From NCBI RefSeq assembly GCF_002099425.1, contig NW_018343955.1, positions 13,378,001 to 13,442,000 on the forward strand: 64,000 nucleotides of DNA, written 5' to 3'. Below are positions 22,372 through 33,967 of the stretch, piece by piece (position 1 is the first letter of the stretch; each line of letters starts with the position of its first letter). The position numbers and the translations under genes were made by a program. The DNA is from Phascolarctos cinereus (taxonomy: Eukaryota > Chordata > Mammalia > Diprotodontia > Phascolarctidae). Under the pieces are notes generated by a model that was not told the origin of the DNA, ran no database searches, and saw nothing but the letters and a program-made list of their open reading frames with translations.

Positions 22372-22477
22372 GTCTAGAAGTTTAGATGCCACCATCCAGA
22401 ATCTAGTGAACAATTAGGAACATCTTTTCTCATTCCTTTAATTTCCCCCTTTAAAAAAATGAAATACAAATCTGTAT

Positions 22478-22530
22478 ATATGTGTGTGTGTATGTGTGTA
22501 TATATATATGTATGTATGTGTATGTATCTC
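22478..22530 (+). repeat. (TG/TA)n microsatellite
   Basis: Alternating TGTG, TATA and TATG units run over about 50 bp. Confidence 0.95.
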
Positions 22531-23369
22531 ACCTTACTAAAGATGTTAACAAGATTAAATATACCATATGGTCATTTGAAGTTGGAGATGACATCACAGA
22601 TGAGAAAATACATAAAATTTTCATGAAGTTGGGATCTTGTTTAAGGTTTTGTCAAATGTCATAATTTGACCTTACAATGAGGAAACACCTTTTAAAATAT
22701 TTAATATTTAAGTTACCTTTTCATAAATTATCCACTTAAGTTTTTGTACTATATGCTGGCACAGTGTTCTCTTAAAATTTGGCTTTTATCACATGTTGTT
22801 GTGAGGTTGTTATCATTTATGCTTAGCCCTATAGTGTTTTCTTACCTTAGTCATCTAGTATATAATTTCTTGGTTCTGTAGTTTTAAAACTTTGCAGTTC
22901 ATTTTATCCAGGGATATTTAGGTACTGAAAAAAAGCTCAAAATGGTGGAGTGACCTCTGATGCCAGAATTCTTACCTGTTCTTTTACAGTGACCAATTAA
23001 TCCTTTCTCCTATCTACAGCATACTTTCTTCTAGGATTCGAATACCATATCTAAGAAACCAAATTAGTGATCAGGAAGGTGATGTTTAGTAATTGTAAAA
23101 CTAGAACAAAGAGATTTGGCTAGGTTTAAAGAATATTTCATCTAGATTATGATAGGGCCTCACCTCTGCCATTGGAGTATGCCGTTCTCATAACCAGATA
23201 TTCCAGTTTGACCCTTGTGTGCTCTTCTTCCTTGGATAGTGCTAGATGCACTATAACAGTTTACCCAAATTAACCTATGAGTTTTCTGTGTACAAAACAT
23301 CTACCTTTTCCCTTATACATTCTTGACATTTGGGGGTTTATAAATTAGTAGTTGTAGTAGTAGTCGCGT

Positions 23370-23500
23370 CATCAAGAAACGTTTGTTAAGCGTCACTTTG
23401 TGCCAAGCACCATGCTAAGCCCTGGGGATACAAATACAAAAACAGCCTCTACCCTCAGACAGTTTACATTCTAATAGGGGAAGACAACGTACAGAAGAAA
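23370..23500 (+). repeat. family C repeat
   Basis: It contains AAACGTTTGTTAAGCGTCAC, CAAGCACCATGCTAAGCCCT, then CCTCTACCCTCAGACAG and ACATTCTAATAGGGGAAGAC. This is a widespread mammalian repeat whose family I do not name. Related text continues weakly to about 23600. Confidence 0.7.
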
Positions 23501-23988
23501 GCCAAAAAGCTGGGGGTAAAGAGAGGTGGGGAGGTGGGGAAGACGATGCAGGGAAGTCCAAAAGTAGTAGAACTGGTGAGAAATAGGGAGAAAAACTATG
23601 CTGGGCCTGTTTACTTAGAGCTCATACCCCTGCTGTCCAGCCAGAGGGTCCAGTTAGAGGGGCAGAGGGCCTGATGAGAGATGAGTATTGGCAGATTCAG
23701 TCTTACAGCATAATGAAATTTCCCCATGATGAATTTCCTGGGTAAAGGAAGGCATGATAGATAGTTCTAGAGAAGTCCAAAAGCAGTGTTGACTGGTAGG
23801 ATATTAATGCTACCATAATAACCATAACTATAAATTAGAATTCAAAAGGCCCTTTTTTTCCCCCTTCCAGAATAACCTCTAAATTAATATCTCCTCAAAG
23901 TGACCCTTCTTAGACTTATACTCACCTTAATCCACAATTCATTCTTTTTCCTACCTGATATACTGAAGGGGAAAACTTAATTTATTTA

Positions 23989-24016
23989 TGTGTGTCTGTG
24001 TGTGCGTATGTGTGTA

Positions 24017-24049
<33 letters not shown>
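23989..24049 (+). repeat. (GT)n microsatellite
   Basis: Imperfect GT repeats with ATGT/CTGT interruptions, the last about 30 bp pure. Confidence 0.97.
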
Positions 24050-24051
<2 letters not shown>

Positions 24052-25414
24052 ACTTTTTTTTACAGACTCTGAATGTGGCACTTAGCTTTTTGGTCTGATT
24101 TAGATAATACTTAGTCTTTTGTTTTTTAGGGATATGTAGGCTAATATGCATACTAGTTATCTGATTTTTATAGTAAGCGCTTTCAGCCATAACTGTTAGC
24201 AGTTTCAGATATTGACAGTTTTTGTATGTAGAGTTTCTTGGCTTTTTTTTTGTCAACTTTAAAAACATCAGGATTTTTCTGAACCTAATGGTTCCATATT
24301 TTGAAAATATTGGCATCTGGATATGGTAGGGTTGTTGGTTTTTTCATTTGTTGATTTTGTATACAGTTATCTCAGGGATTTGTCCAGTCCTAGATGAGGA
24401 TTCAAAGGAAATCAATGTCCATAATGTCGAACTTATTCATAAAAATGGCTTTTAATTATCAGGTGAAGAAGGTTGGGAAATGAAGACTGATGGCAAAAAG
24501 CAAAAACAGATAGAATTTGACATGCTCAGAGGAACTAAATCAAAACTAGAAAAGCAAAACTTGCTCAGCTCTGAGAAACCTTGCTGTTGTGACAGAATTT
24601 TTTCAAGTTTTCTGCAAATGGTATACTTTTAGCTAGTTGAATATATTATATGATGTCTTTATTAGCTAATATTTTATTTTTTGGACAAAATTAAAGGATC
24701 ATAATGTCTTTCCTAATTGTAATCATGTCAGTCATGCTCTCATGCTTTCAGGTATTATTTCTGTATTAAAAATAGTCATGCCATCTTTATCATAATAGTC
24801 TTATCCCTTAACACTTCTATGTACAATAATAAAAAAAAAATCCTATAGAGTAATGTCACAGTGATTCTATACTTTGCCACAATTTAGTACCATAATAGTT
24901 ATTTCTCATATTGAAGTTAATTAGGATATGTGCTCAATTTCATTTTTTCAGTGATGAAAATTGAAATGGGATTGGTAACAGTAATTTGTAGTTCCTAAAT
25001 GCACTGAAATTCTTTTAAAAAATAAACTTTGAAAACATTCTCATTTTTTAAAAAATGATCATATAATTTACTTTAAAAAAGATACATTACTGAATTTTAC
25101 TAAGATAAGATTTCTTTTAGGTAAATCACAAGATGTCCAAGAGTTTTCCCTTTTTTCAGGTCAAGTATATTTATGGCGTCACCTTAATTTATCTTTATAA
25201 ATGAATATTTCATTTGGAGTTTTGAAATCTTACAGTTCTGTTTGAACTAATTGATTATTCCTCTTCAGCAGTTTAAGAGAGCATTTAACAGTGATCAAAA
25301 AGAATGTTGGTCAAGAAGCAATAAAACAAAAAGCTACATATCTGTTCTTTAGGATAATTGTAAGCAGAGAAATGAGGTCTCAACTGAGTCCATTGATCAT
25401 AAATACACTTGTTC

Positions 25415-25895
25415 ATAGATTCGGACATAGAAAGGACTTTAGAGACATCTAGTCATTTTATGACTGGAGAAACCAAGGCCTGCAAAAGAAGTATGCCATT
25501 CTAGCAATAACTTATATGTTATTAAATAATTATTTGATTTAAAAAGAATGTAATGAAAACCTGTTACAGAATCCTCTGCTTTAGCACTGAAGGTTCCACA
25601 GTGTTATAAATGTAAGTTTTAATTTCTGCTAATTTGCCCATGGTCACTCATGCAATAAGTACAGACCTGAGATTCAAATTCTAATTCCAATACTCTTTCT
25701 AGTAACCCAGGCTTCCATTTCCTAGCTTATTTTTCCTCTATAGATGTAGGGCTAGAAGAAACTTCAGAGGTCATTTGATTTATAAGACCCTCCTTGTTTT
25801 TGTTTGATTTTGTTTATAGTTGAGGAAATGGAGATGAAAGAGGTACCAAAACTCACACGGCTATTAAGTACCAGAGCAAAGGCTTAAACTTTGAT
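25415..25895 (-). repeat. MIR relics, reverse
   Basis: Two reverse MIR-type pieces lie at about 25415-25490 (GGACTTTAGAGACATCTAGT) and 25745-25895 (AACTTCAGAGGTCATTTGAT, then GAGGAAATGGAGATGAAAG and ACTCACACGGCTATTAAGTA). Confidence 0.65.
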
Positions 25896-25989
25896 CCTTT
25901 GGCTACAGATGACTGTACCAAAGTAGATGTTCTCTGGGGATGCATGGTAATGTCTGATGCTTTGGAACCAAATATAAATCATTTTTCTC

Positions 25990-26060
<71 letters not shown>
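25990..26060 (+). repeat. (TA)n microsatellite
   Basis: About 70 bp of nearly pure TA dinucleotides. It is self-complementary and can form a cruciform. The overlapping open frames on both strands are artefacts. Confidence 0.98.
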
Positions 26061-26063
<3 letters not shown>

Positions 26064-26261
26064 ATATATATAAATAATATCATACATCAACATATAAATC
26101 CTTAGTCCTCAATTTCCTAATCTGTAAAATGAGAAGACTGTAAAGTGGTCTTTCTACCTTTAAATTGGTAATCACACGAATATACATTTTTATACATATG
26201 TATATGTATGTTTGTTTTATACATATGTATGTATGTACACTTGTTTAAAAATTAAAATAAC

Positions 26262-26530
26262 TTGAGCAGCTAATGGTACAATAGATAGACACTGAGGCCA
26301 AAGCCAGAGTTAATATATGGTGTCAGACACTTATTAGCTGTGTGGTCCCAGGCAAGTCACTTTACCTGTGTCTGTTTCAGTTTCCTTATCTGTGAAATGG
26401 GAATAATAATAGCACCTACCTGTCAGGGTTCTTATGAGGACTAAATGAGATAATCATTGTAAAATAGTTATTAGTACAGTGCCTGGCACACAATAAGCAC
26501 CATATAAATGTTAGCTAATATTATTATTAG
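26262..26530 (+). repeat. MIR-type SINE
   Basis: GCAGCTAATGGTACAATAGA, ACACTTATTAGCTGTGTGGT, TTTCCTTATCTGTGAAATGG, ATAGCACCTACCTGTCAGGG and AATGTTAGCTAATATTATTA occur in order. A MIR tail scrap precedes it at about 26100-26160. Confidence 0.85.
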
Positions 26531-27686
26531 TTACATAAATCTATTAAAATTTTCACCTCATGTGGATACTACTTACAAAATCATTTCATAAGTACACAAT
26601 GATGAGAATTCTTGTTTCTTAGTTAAATTATATGACAGATGAGATGGTCATTTTTCAGATTATTGTTGTTGAAAAACTAATCGGGAGTACTTGTATCCAA
26701 AACATAGACAGGTCATTTAACATATTAGATAGAACCTCCCTATACTGAAGAAGTCACCAGTCTCTGCCACCACAGATTCCTTCCCTTCCATTTGTCACTT
26801 GACTCCCTTGTGGTAACTCTTTATTTTTGTTGGCAAAGTTAGAACATGGATGAATACATTCTATAAGAATTTGTCATGAATACTTTTAAATAATGAGATA
26901 GTTTGATATCCCTTCTAGAGGATCAGCTTCTGAAAATATGAAAAGGTAAATAATTGTCACGTTAGTAAATAAACTCTTTCATAAATGAAAATGTCAGTTT
27001 AAAAATGGTTACAGTAATGTGATTGTTTAAACGAAATAACTTTATTCAGCTTTATAGAAAATCATGTAATAGGTTATTTTAAAGCTAGATTACAGTATTG
27101 TCAAGCTGTCAAATCAGTTATCTCATTTAAAAATACAGTTTTAATATTGCAAAATGTTTCCTTTTGAACCCAAAATGTAAAACATGCAGGACCTTGCTCT
27201 GTGGAACATAATATAAATTTCAGCAAAAGTTACTTTACTTTCTGCTCACAGTTAGGAAAATATATTTTTTTCACATTCTCAGCTATACTTAATTATAAGA
27301 CATAGTGCTTCCTTAAAAATCCAAATTCACTTGTACTTAACACAGCAGATGTTAATTCTTGAACTTTTCATATCTACTACTAAAATCTTTATCACAAATG
27401 GCGAATCCTTGATATAGTTATTTAAAAGTAATATAGCCAAAAATTCTGTACTTTCCTATTCAAAATGGTATAATTTCCATTTTATTTGTTTCTTTTCACA
27501 CCTGTTATTAAAAGCCCATGTTAATTGAGTTGGGCTACTGACAGTTTTACATTATTTTGCTTCATCCCTTTTAAAAATGGTTACAATGAATTGTCTTGAT
27601 TCAAAAGGTGTTCTTCCTAAACCCAAAGAGAATATTATTTGTCTTCTTCTTGCATGGGGAAAAATATCTATAACTGATTCTAAAGT

Positions 27687-27719
27687 AAGTGTGTGTATGT
27701 GTGTGTGTGTGTGTGTGTA
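27687..27719 (+). repeat. (GT)n microsatellite
   Basis: A short GT tract with one TA interruption. Confidence 0.95.
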
Positions 27720-28165
27720 ATAGTTTCATATTTAATGTTCATTTTAATCCCATTTTATGCCTAGAAGTCCAAACCCACATTTCAGTATATTCAACAAAAA
27801 TATTATTAAGATTTTCTGTTCTCTAGACTTTTAAGTCAGTTCTGCTAAGTTCACATGCTCAGTAGTATTTAGAGACCATACCAGGTATGCTATTAACTTT
27901 TTTCCCCTGTGGCTCTAAAGAAATGTAATTATTAGCTGTTGTAATATATTAATTGAAGATCACTATACACAGATGTTTTGTTAATAAGCCTTGATTTTAA
28001 AATATTGTCATACCCACCCAGATTGCAGCATTTTTAAATTGCCCTGTAGATATGTTTACAAAATTTGCACTGATGAATTTTGCCAACAACAGAATATACA
28101 GTAATTTTTATGAGATGTGAATATGTATATCTTACTGATTTTGTATGTTTATCTTTAAATTTCAG

Positions 28166-30105
28166 ATAAGCCTTTGAAAAAAAGAAAACAAGATTCTTAC
28201 CCACAGGAGGCTGGGGGTGCTACTGGAGGTAATAGACCAGCTTCTCAGGAGACAGGTTCTACAGGAAATGGGTCAAGGCCAGCACTAATGGTTAGCATTG
28301 ATCTTCATCAGGCAGGACGAGTAGAGTCTCAGGCATCTGTAACTCAGGATTCAGACACCATTAAAAAGCCTGAAGAAAGCAAACAGTGTAATGATGGGGC
28401 TGTTTCTGTTCATCAAGAAGATATTGGGGTTCTTAAACAAAAACCTGAAAACCATCCTGAGACCCCTAGGAAAAAGTCTGATTCTGAGAGTGTAAAGACT
28501 GAAATGAAACAAAATGAGAACACATTGTTAGAATCTAAACCAAATGAAAACCGATTATTGGAGACAAAATTGAGTGAGAACAGATCATCAGCAGAAACAA
28601 AACAGAATGACAGCAGACCAGCAGCAGAAACTAAACATAATGAGAGCAGATCAGCAGCAGAAACTAAGCAGAGTGAGAGCAGACCGGTGCTAGAAGTTAA
28701 GCAGACTGAGAGCAGATCCCTGGTAGAAGCCAAGCATAATGAGAGTAAACCAGCAGCAGAAGCTAAACCCAATGAGAACAGACCAGCAGCTGTGGAAGTG
28801 AAGCAGAATGAGAGCAGGTCAACAGAAGCAAAACAGACTGAGAGTAGACCAGTGACAGAAGTGAAACAGACTGAGAGCAAACCAGCAGCAGAATCTAAAC
28901 AGAATGAGAGTAAAGCTGCAGAAAATAAACAGAATGAAAGCAGAACAACAGAAACCAAACAAAATGAGAGCAAAACAGCAGAATCAAAACAAAACGAAAG
29001 CAAAACAGCAGACACAAAACCAAATGAGAATAAACAAAATAATGGTAAACAGGAAACAACCAAGCTGAGACCTGAAACTCCCAAGCAGAAAGGTGAGGGC
29101 CGACCTGAAACTCCCAAACAGAAAGGTGAAGGCCGCCCTGAAACTCCCAAACAGAAGGGTGATAGCCGCCCTGAAACCCCCAAACAGAAGGGTGACGGCC
29201 GCCCTGAAACACCCAAGCAGAAGGGTGATAGTCGCCCTGAAACTCCCAGGCACAGGCATGATAGGAGAGATTCTGGAAAGGCATCCACAGAAAAGAAACC
29301 TGAAACAAGACATAAACAGGATGTTAAATCTGATTCTCCTCGAGTGAAATCTGAAAGATCAGAAACCTTAAAGCAAAGGCCAGATGGACGATCTGTTTCT
29401 GAGTCACTAAGGCGTGATCATGATAATAAACAGAAATCAGAGGATAGAACTGAATCAGAGAGACATAGAGGAGATCAGTCCAGAATTCGAAGACCAGATA
29501 CATTAAGATCCTCCAACAGAAATGAACATGATTCTAAACACAGCGTTAAATCTGATGGTTCAAAACCAGATAAACTAGAAAGAAAACACAGACATGAATC
29601 AGGGGAGTCCAGGGAAAGACTGTCTTCTGGGGAACAGAAATCAAGACCTGATAGTCCTCGTGTTAAAGAGAGTAGAGGTGATACTAGCAAAACAAGATCT
29701 GATAGATCCGGTTTTAAATCACCAAATAGTAAAGATGACCGGAGGACAGATGGTAATAAAAGTAAAGTAGATAGTAATAAAGCACACCCTGACAATAAAG
29801 CAGATTTTCCCAGTTATTTGTTGGGGGGCAGATCTGGTGCATTGAAAAATTTTGTCATTCCAAAAATCAAGAGAGATAAAGATGGCAATGTTACTCATGA
29901 GACAAGGAAAATGGAACTTAAGGGGGAGCAGAGAGACAAAATTGAAAAATTGGGACTAGTAGAAGATCTGAATAAAGGAGCTAACCTGTAGTTGTCCTGC
30001 AGAAGCTGTCTTTGGATGATGTTCAGAAATTAATTAAGGATAGAGAGGACAGATCAAGAAGTTCTCTTAAAGCTAGCAAGAATAAGCCATCCAAATCAAA
30101 TAAAG
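28166..30105 (+). CDS. NIPBL: NIPBL exon 10, with an apparent one-base frameshift
   Basis: This 1940-nt exon corresponds to human residues 499-1041. It starts by completing an Asp codon (KPLKKRKQDSYPQEAGGATG), passes through 17 tandem KQNES-type units (about 28503-29030), five PETPKQKG units plus PETPRHRH (about 29070-29250), and a basic Ser/Arg/Asp-rich tract. It reaches the conserved FPSYLLGGRSGALKNFVIPK and VEDLNKGA. There the literal frame gives stop TAG at 29989-29991. From 29985 the next frame reads PVVVLQKLSLDDVQKLIKD and runs to the normal donor AAAG|GTAAGG. The exon is thus one base short near 29983-29985, inside the HP1-binding PxVxL site. It is about 105 codons longer than human. 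Confidence 0.95.
28503..29030 (+). repeat. coding tandem repeat: KQNES-type units in exon 10
   Basis: Seventeen degenerate units of about 9-12 codons have the pattern E-x-K-[QPHL]-[NST]-[ED]-[SN]-[RK]. The later units are the most alike (ESKQNESK, ENKQNESR, ETKQNESK), suggesting recent duplication there. The segment is strongly charged and almost certainly disordered. The antisense strand is open across it only because of this repeat composition. Confidence 0.9.
29068..29250 (+). repeat. coding tandem repeat: RPETPKQKG units in exon 10
   Basis: Five near-identical units RPETPKQKG-[ED]-[GS] of about 30-33 bp are followed by a variant RPETPRHRHD. Each carries a TP site that could be phosphorylated (inference). 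DNA units are very similar, so copy number may vary between individuals or species. Confidence 0.92.
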
Positions 30106-33100
30106 GTAAGGAATATTTTATTTTGGTACTTTCTGTTGCATTTGGTACTCTTGTTAAATTTAAGATGTTAAATATGGAAACAAGGCCAATTTGTGAAATG
30201 ATAAAAATGAATACACTGCATGTAGAAGTATTAAATTTATGCTCACTGATACAAATCCAGTAAGCACAGATAAATTTGTTAGTGTAATTTATGTCTTTTC
30301 CTTATTTAGTGATATCATTTAGATTTCCTGTTATGTGGAATTCAATTTAGCTTTCTAAGTATGTTTTCTCTTTTTTTTTCTACTTTGGTCTCTTATCAGA
30401 ATATTTTTCTAACATATTGAATAAAATGAATGTATCCAGCATCCCAGAAAAATAGTAGTTCATTTGTGGGTGTTCTACAATACAGTTAATCGTCATGGTT
30501 TTAATTGTTCTCTCTAACTTCCCTTAAAGGATCAGAGTGAAGTACAAGGGAGAAAATTACAAATACCCTTTTCAGATCTTGGAGGTTCTTATGCTGCTGT
30601 TATCTCTTGTATGCTATTCCCCATTTAATTGTGTATCTTGATTGAATTGTTTAGAAGACAATATTTAAAAAGTAAACTGAAGACATACATGGTCTGTGCA
30701 GTGGTGAGATCATGAACTGTTGTTTCACTTTTAGTAAATTGTGTGTCTGAGGCATAAGCATTTTATTAGATTAAGTTCTGGCATTTATTGGATTGAGTTG
30801 CATCCAGTATTGAATAAAACTAAGCATAATCTCTTACCCATGTGTATACTGGATAGTTATGAACATATGGGGGTAGGTGTGGGTGTGGGTGTTTCTACAT
30901 ACATATGCGTACAACACATTGATCATGTGATACTGGTCAGTTAGTTAACTTCTCAGTGCTTCAGAAAATTTTTTTTTAAGTTGCAAAACATGCCAGATCT
31001 GCCTTGCTAGAAGAGGGTTCATACATAAATAATATCAAGAGTTAAGATATATATGTATTTTATGTGTGTATGTATGTGTTGTGTGTGTCTAAATATATTT
31101 TATATCTGTATATATTTCAATTATATAAAACCTAATGGCAGACCACATTTAATTTACTTGCTATAAACAGAATCTGATGTAGTTTTCGATGATATAATAA
31201 GGTATTATACCTAGATTAGGTGACCAGTGATGAAAGAGTATCTCATATCTAGTTGAAAGGAGTTGGACTTTAAGTTTACCTTTTTTTAAGCTTTGGTTAC
31301 AAAAATAGATTCATTAAGAAGTTGAATTGAAGATGATTTGAATGCTACTGGTGTCCTCATAGCTATTCCTTTTGAAGTTAGACATAGTCATTGTCAAATA
31401 GTTTTCCAAGCTGAGGTTTGGGGAGGTATAAAACATAGTACTGTAACTTGCTTCTTTTTGCAAAATTCATTATATATTTCTGTAGGTATTTTGTTTATAG
31501 GAAAGGACTTAACGCTTATTATTTAATCAGTGAATGACTTTGGATTATGTATATCTTTTTCCCTGCTTAATATGTCTCTATTAAGAATGACTTATGCTTT
31601 CATTTTCTGATGAAGTCACTTTTGCATCCTGAATCACTTTCAGGCATTCCTTTCTTTAACCTGCTAATAAAATGTTGATTTTTTTTATACTAATTACATA
31701 TATCTAAAATATTATTGATAAACAGTATCTTTATTACTTGGATGCATTTTTAAAGTAATTTGCTCATGCAGTAAAGATTGCAGGATAAAGCTAATTTAAG
31801 AAAATTTTTGTTTGGTTGGAACTAAAACTTTTTTTAAATATTGAAAGTTTTGAAGCTGGCTTCTCTATGAATTGTTGTTGTATGTGCTTTTATAAAGGAA
31901 AGTTGAATAGTACCATCTTGATCCTTTCTTATTTGGGAGCATCTGTTTCTTCCTGGTTACTTGGTAGTTCACTAAAAGAAGAATACTTTGTCCTCCTTAT
32001 TCCAGATAAGCCTTTTGCTGCTGCTTGAATACAGTAGCAAGGAATGAATATTAATTACATTAATAACTGCCATTTTATTTCTGTGATTTCTATAGGTATT
32101 ATCATTAATAACTTTCTTAGTTATTTCCACTAGTAATGTTCTTTGTTAATTTTTTAATGTTTTTTTTCATGAAAACTGTAATCATACTACTTAGTACTAT
32201 CTTCATTAGTTTTATGTGTTGGGAGAGGAATGTAGAAAGCCTGAACAATTAGATTATCATATGCTGAGGGACATGTAAGAGGCCTCTAGTTCAAGAAAAC
32301 CATATAGTGGTAGACATATAGGTGCCATTCACTCATCTATATTGATTATAACAAGTGGAGTTTTTTACTAAACACAAATACTTCAGGATTAAAAAGACCC
32401 TCATGTAAGTGAAATGTTTTGCAGAGTTATTTAGAGAATTGAATTAGAGACCATATCTATTAGATATTCACAGATCCCAGAATGTGGGTGACAACTAGTT
32501 CTCTGCTTATGGTTCTCTTTGAAAGCTTGCCAAAAACTCTATTTATAAATTGAATTAAAATCAGTACAAATTCGTCCGAGTTTAAGAAATTTAAAGAATT
32601 CCTTGCCCTTTGAGATTACATAACATCTTGAGTATTCCTGAACTTTTTATATTTGATTCCTGGGAATACAGTTAGTACTGGATTTTCTTAGGGACTTAGA
32701 ATTCCTTCCTTAATCAGTTGTTTGGAGGGATTCCTAGATATGAATTTTTCAAGAGAAAGGAAACATTATTATTTATTGCTTCTTCTAGTTCCATTTAAAG
32801 AAGTTGAAATATAATTTAATGTTGATTTCTCTTACAGAACATGGCAACAGTGATTGTCCATCCGTAATGGATTTGGGCCACTCACTAAATTTATTGTTTC
32901 ATTTATGTCTGATGCTCAATTACATTAAAACTTTGTGGGGACCTGTTGCTGTTGTGTGCAGTAATAGTTGAATAACAATTTTTCAATTGTTGTCAACCTT
33001 CCCAGTTTTCCCTTCTATCTTTTATCTTGGTAAAATCTCATTTTTTACTATGTTCTCCATTCATTCCTTGGTCAGGTTTATCTCATCCCCTTTCCCTCTT

Positions 33101-33913
33101 CTTTACTAACTATCCTATGCCTACTGGGAGGTCTTAGTTTAAAATTTGTGCCATTCTCACATTTCCACTCTTCAGTTATCATCTTTCCAGTTTCTGTGGG
33201 AAAACATTCTTTTTACTCCCCATTGCAGTTTCCTCCAAAAAAGAAATCAACACAACTCTGAATCATACATCTATCTGACATCTGTGATGGATGAATAATA
33301 GTAGAAACCTTTATTAATCTCATAAGTCCTTATTTAATGCCTCTCTTGCTATTAATAACCAGAGGGTTATCAAAGTTGTCTCTGTTAGATCTTTTTAAGA
33401 AATCATATATGATCTTAGTTGTGCATGGGAGACACCTTAGCAAAGTAAACCTTTTACTCTACTTAAATGCTTTTTTATAGTTAAGAAACAGTAAGTACAA
33501 TGTGATATATTGCATTCTCTTTGTCTTTCAGTCAATTGTGTGACTGTGAAGATGGGATCTGCTGTAAAATACATTGTGAAAAACCTGATTTCCATCTTAT
33601 ACTTTGATCAAAGATGCCTCACTACTTGTGTAGCACATTCTCATAAAAAGAGCAAATGAGCTACCTAAATAAAATGTTGAAAGAGAAAAGGAACCCATCC
33701 AAAGCAGAATCTTGGGGAACACCTATTTCTGAATTCTATGGATCTTTAAACAGAGTGCAACTCATTCCTCATGCCTTTTTATTTAAAAAAAAATCTTGTA
33801 AGAATGCTTTTTTTTGGTAAGGCTGCTTGCCCTGTAAGATGATTATGGAGCAGCACATTGAGATTTATTTTCTTTCAGTGGTTCCACTTCTTTTACCCCT
33901 GGAGAAACTTGGG

Positions 33914-33967
33914 GATTCTTTTAATAATTCAAAATCTACATTTTGATTTTGAATTACTAAAAGAATT
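33914..33967. repeat. inverted repeat, 23-bp arms
   Basis: The left arm 33914-33936 (GATTCTTTTAATAATTCAAA plus ATC) pairs with the right arm 33945-33967 at 21 of 23 positions around an 8-base loop. A second perfect 10-bp stem, CCAAACCAAA at 34039-34048 and TTTGGTTTGG at 34078-34087, follows. It could be a small MITE or a transcribed hairpin. No family is recognised. Confidence 0.85.

Larger units (their letters stand above)
18026..28165 (+). other. NIPBL intron 9 (10.1 kb)
   Basis: This is a GT-AG intron. It holds a MIR-type SINE (18305-18545), an old L1 with an internal deletion (19790-21720), a palindromic hAT MITE (22170-22371), microsatellites, a family C copy (23370-23500) and several MIR relics. 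The stretches 18550-19780, 24060-25400 and 26540-28165 show no feature beyond AT-rich sequence and a short (GT)n tract. Confidence 0.8.

Noticed and set aside
28413-29288. 291-codon open frame on the minus strand over NIPBL exon 10
   Set aside because: It is the antisense shadow of the coding tandem repeats. Its Cys/Leu/Phe/Ser composition is just the complement of the KQNES and PETPKQKG codons, and the + strand frame is plainly NIPBL.
30012-30263. Possible separate small gene starting MDDVQKLIKD
   Set aside because: This is the 3' part of NIPBL exon 10 in its true frame after the one-base problem. It then runs past the donor into the intron.
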